In this document: positions 62,807 to 64,000 of the stretch, piece by piece
Layout: the number at the start of each line of letters is the position of its first letter
Position numbering within the stretch: the first letter of the stretch is position 1
From: Xylanivirga thermophila
GTDB lineage: Bacteria; Bacillota; Clostridia; Caldicoprobacterales; Xylanivirgaceae
Reading direction: 5' to 3'
NCBI RefSeq assembly: GCF_004138105.1
Contig: NZ_RXHQ01000006.1
Span: forward strand, 1 to 64,000
DNA: 64,000 bases
Notes under the pieces: generated by a model
The model's database searches: none
The model's input: the letters and a program-made list of their open reading frames with translations, nothing else
Told to the model about the DNA's origin: nothing
Translations under genes and position numbers: made by a program

Positions 62807-63943
62807 ATGGGAAGGAAGGGTACAAAGAAGAAATATCCTAAAAAGAAAATTGATTATCCAATATTTATTATAACCTTGACGTTGGTATGTATTGGCGTAG
62901 TTATGGTGTTTAGTGCTAGTTATTATTATGCTAACCAAAAATTTGGGGATAGCTATTATTTTTTTAAACGCCAGGGCATGTGGGCTATAGTTGGGTTATG
63001 TGGAATGATATTTATGGCCAATTTTGACTATTGGAAGTTAAAAAAGTTTTCAAAGCCCCTACTGCTTATCAGTATTGCCATGCTAGTTGCAGTATTACTT
63101 ATAGGTGATGAAAAAAACAATGCTACAAGATGGCTTAGTATAGGTAAATTAAGTGTGCAGCCTTCAGAAGTGGCTAAATTATCCCTTATAGTATATATGT
63201 CTGAAAGTATGTCCAGAAGGCAGAAAAAATTGAAATCCTTCTGGCAGGGTATTGTGCCCTATCTTTTAGTAACTGGCGTATTCTTTGTACTTATAATCAA
63301 ACAGCCAAATCTCAGTACTGCCGGCACCCTTGTTATACTTACATTTATAATGATGTTTGTAGCAGGATGCAGCATGAAGCATCTTTGGGGTCTGGTGGGG
63401 TTAGGAGCATTGGGAGCAGCAGCACTGATACTCCGTCCTGGAGACAAGGAGGGCGGAAGATATTGGTATAAAAGATATATAGCATTTAAGGATCCTTGGG
63501 TAGATCCAAATGGTAAAGGATATCAGATAATTCAGTCATTGTATTCCTTGGGCTCAGGCGGTTGGTTTGGTATGGGGTTAGGTGAGAGCAGACAAAAATA
63601 TCTCTATCTGCCCTATTCTGAAACGGATTTTATATTTGCAGTTATAGGAGAAGAATTGGGTTTTATAGGTGCTACTATAATTATGCTTCTATTTTTAATA
63701 CTTATATGGAGAGGGATTCGTGTAGCCATATCGGCACCTGATTTATTTGGTAGTCTGTTAGCGACAGGTATTATATCCATGATAGCCATACAGGTAAGCA
63801 TAAATATTGCAGTTGTCACAAAATCCATGCCTCCAACTGGGGTGCCCCTGCCATTTATAAGCTATGGAGGTTCGTCATTATTTTTGTTTATGTCGAGTAT
63901 TGGGGTGCTTTTGAATATATCAAAATACATCAAGGCAAACTAA
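62807..63943 (+). CDS. SEDS glycosyltransferase FtsW/SpoVE
   Basis: A 378-residue, 10-TM lipid II polymerase of the SEDS family. Family motifs are RWLSIGKLSVQPSEVAKLS (about 105-123), KQPNLSTAGTL (about 165-175, with the acidic residue of other SEDS proteins here Asn), and the C-terminal TGVPLPFISYGGSS. It works with the class B PBP encoded upstream at the septum or in the spore cortex. ATG start 4 bases after murD. Placement matches spoVE in Bacillus; ftsW and spoVE cannot be told apart here. Confidence 0.93.
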   Translation: MGRKGTKKKYPKKKIDYPIFIITLTLVCIGVVMVFSASYYYANQKFGDSYYFFKRQGMWAIVGLCGMIFMANFDYWKLKKFSKPLLLISIAMLVAVLLIGDEKNNATRWLSIGKLSVQPSEVAKLSLIVYMSESMSRRQKKLKSFWQGIVPYLLVTGVFFVLIIKQPNLSTAGTLVILTFIMMFVAGCSMKHLWGLVGLGALGAAALILRPGDKEGGRYWYKRYIAFKDPWVDPNGKGYQIIQSLYSLGSGGWFGMGLGESRQKYLYLPYSETDFIFAVIGEELGFIGATIIMLLFLILIWRGIRVAISAPDLFGSLLATGIISMIAIQVSINIAVVTKSMPPTGVPLPFISYGGSSLFLFMSSIGVLLNISKYIKAN

Positions 63944-64000
63944 TCGTTATGTAGGCTGCACCTTGTTTAAATGTCACACCTGTTTTTAGATCTGCATAAT

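Overview
The window looks like chromosomal DNA of a low-GC, endospore-forming Firmicute, probably class Clostridia. The signs are the Gram-positive operon orders (infC-rpmI-rplT, a TrmH-family methylase gene beside T-box-pheS-pheT, and the mraZ...ftsW cell-wall cluster), a GerA-type spore germination operon, a SpoVD/PBP2B-like penicillin-binding protein, a CtsR operator, a purine riboswitch and strong AGGAGG ribosome binding sites. No rRNA, tRNA, CRISPR array, insertion sequence or prophage gene was seen. The species cannot be named from the sequence alone.

Layout. 0.1-1.8 kb: a GH5 glycosidase, then a decayed sulfatase start. 1.9-3.2 kb: the infC-rpmI-rplT operon behind an attenuator-type leader, with infC using a non-ATG start. 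3.4-5.4 kb: KtrB/KtrA potassium uptake. 5.4-10.4 kb: an SPOUT RNA methyltransferase, a phenylalanine T-box, pheS, pheT and zapA. 10.6-15.1 kb: a DUF4127 protein, mutS2 and a small membrane protein. 15.1-20.8 kb: a chemoreceptor, a two-component system and an HtrA-like protease. 20.9-23.0 kb: two membrane proteins of unknown role. 23.1-25.4 kb: a cysteine desulfurase and ThiI. 25.5-29.1 kb: a CtsR-controlled DnaJ-like/ClpB pair. 29.1-31.1 kb (minus strand): a guanine-class riboswitch, a purine permease and a phosphoribosyltransferase. 31.2-36.9 kb: an L,D-transpeptidase, an unknown membrane protein and a gerA-gerC-small membrane protein-gerB germination operon. 37.0-40.9 kb (minus): a 1301-residue SF1 helicase with six N-terminal repeats. 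41.2-43.4 kb: an ECF-type cobalt/nickel transporter behind a perfect palindrome. 43.5-47.3 kb: PAP2-like, amidohydrolase, unknown, adenylate kinase and metallophosphoesterase genes. 47.4-52.3 kb: a three-gene helicase/helicase/nuclease operon. 52.5-53.2 kb: an NlpC/P60 wall hydrolase. 53.4-63.9 kb: the division and cell-wall cluster mraZ-rsmH-ftsL-PBP-murE-murF-mraY-murD-ftsW, which probably continues past the window.

The two parts most likely to hold undescribed biology are both nucleic-acid machines. The first is the long helicase, whose N-terminal half is six copies of a ~92-residue unit that I do not recognise. The second is the tight operon at 47.4-52.3 kb. It encodes a Walker-A-bearing but otherwise degenerate helicase-like protein, an intact UvrD-type helicase and a stand-alone Fe-S PD-(D/E)XK nuclease. 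Together these look like an AddAB/RecBCD-type end-processing complex split into three chains.

Regulation is unusually readable here: a ribosomal-protein leader attenuator, a Phe T-box, a purine riboswitch in which a copied P1 strand overlaps the terminator, a CtsR box just after a -10, a palindrome at the start of the metal transporter transcript, and three MraZ boxes at exact 10-bp spacing over the mraZ promoter.
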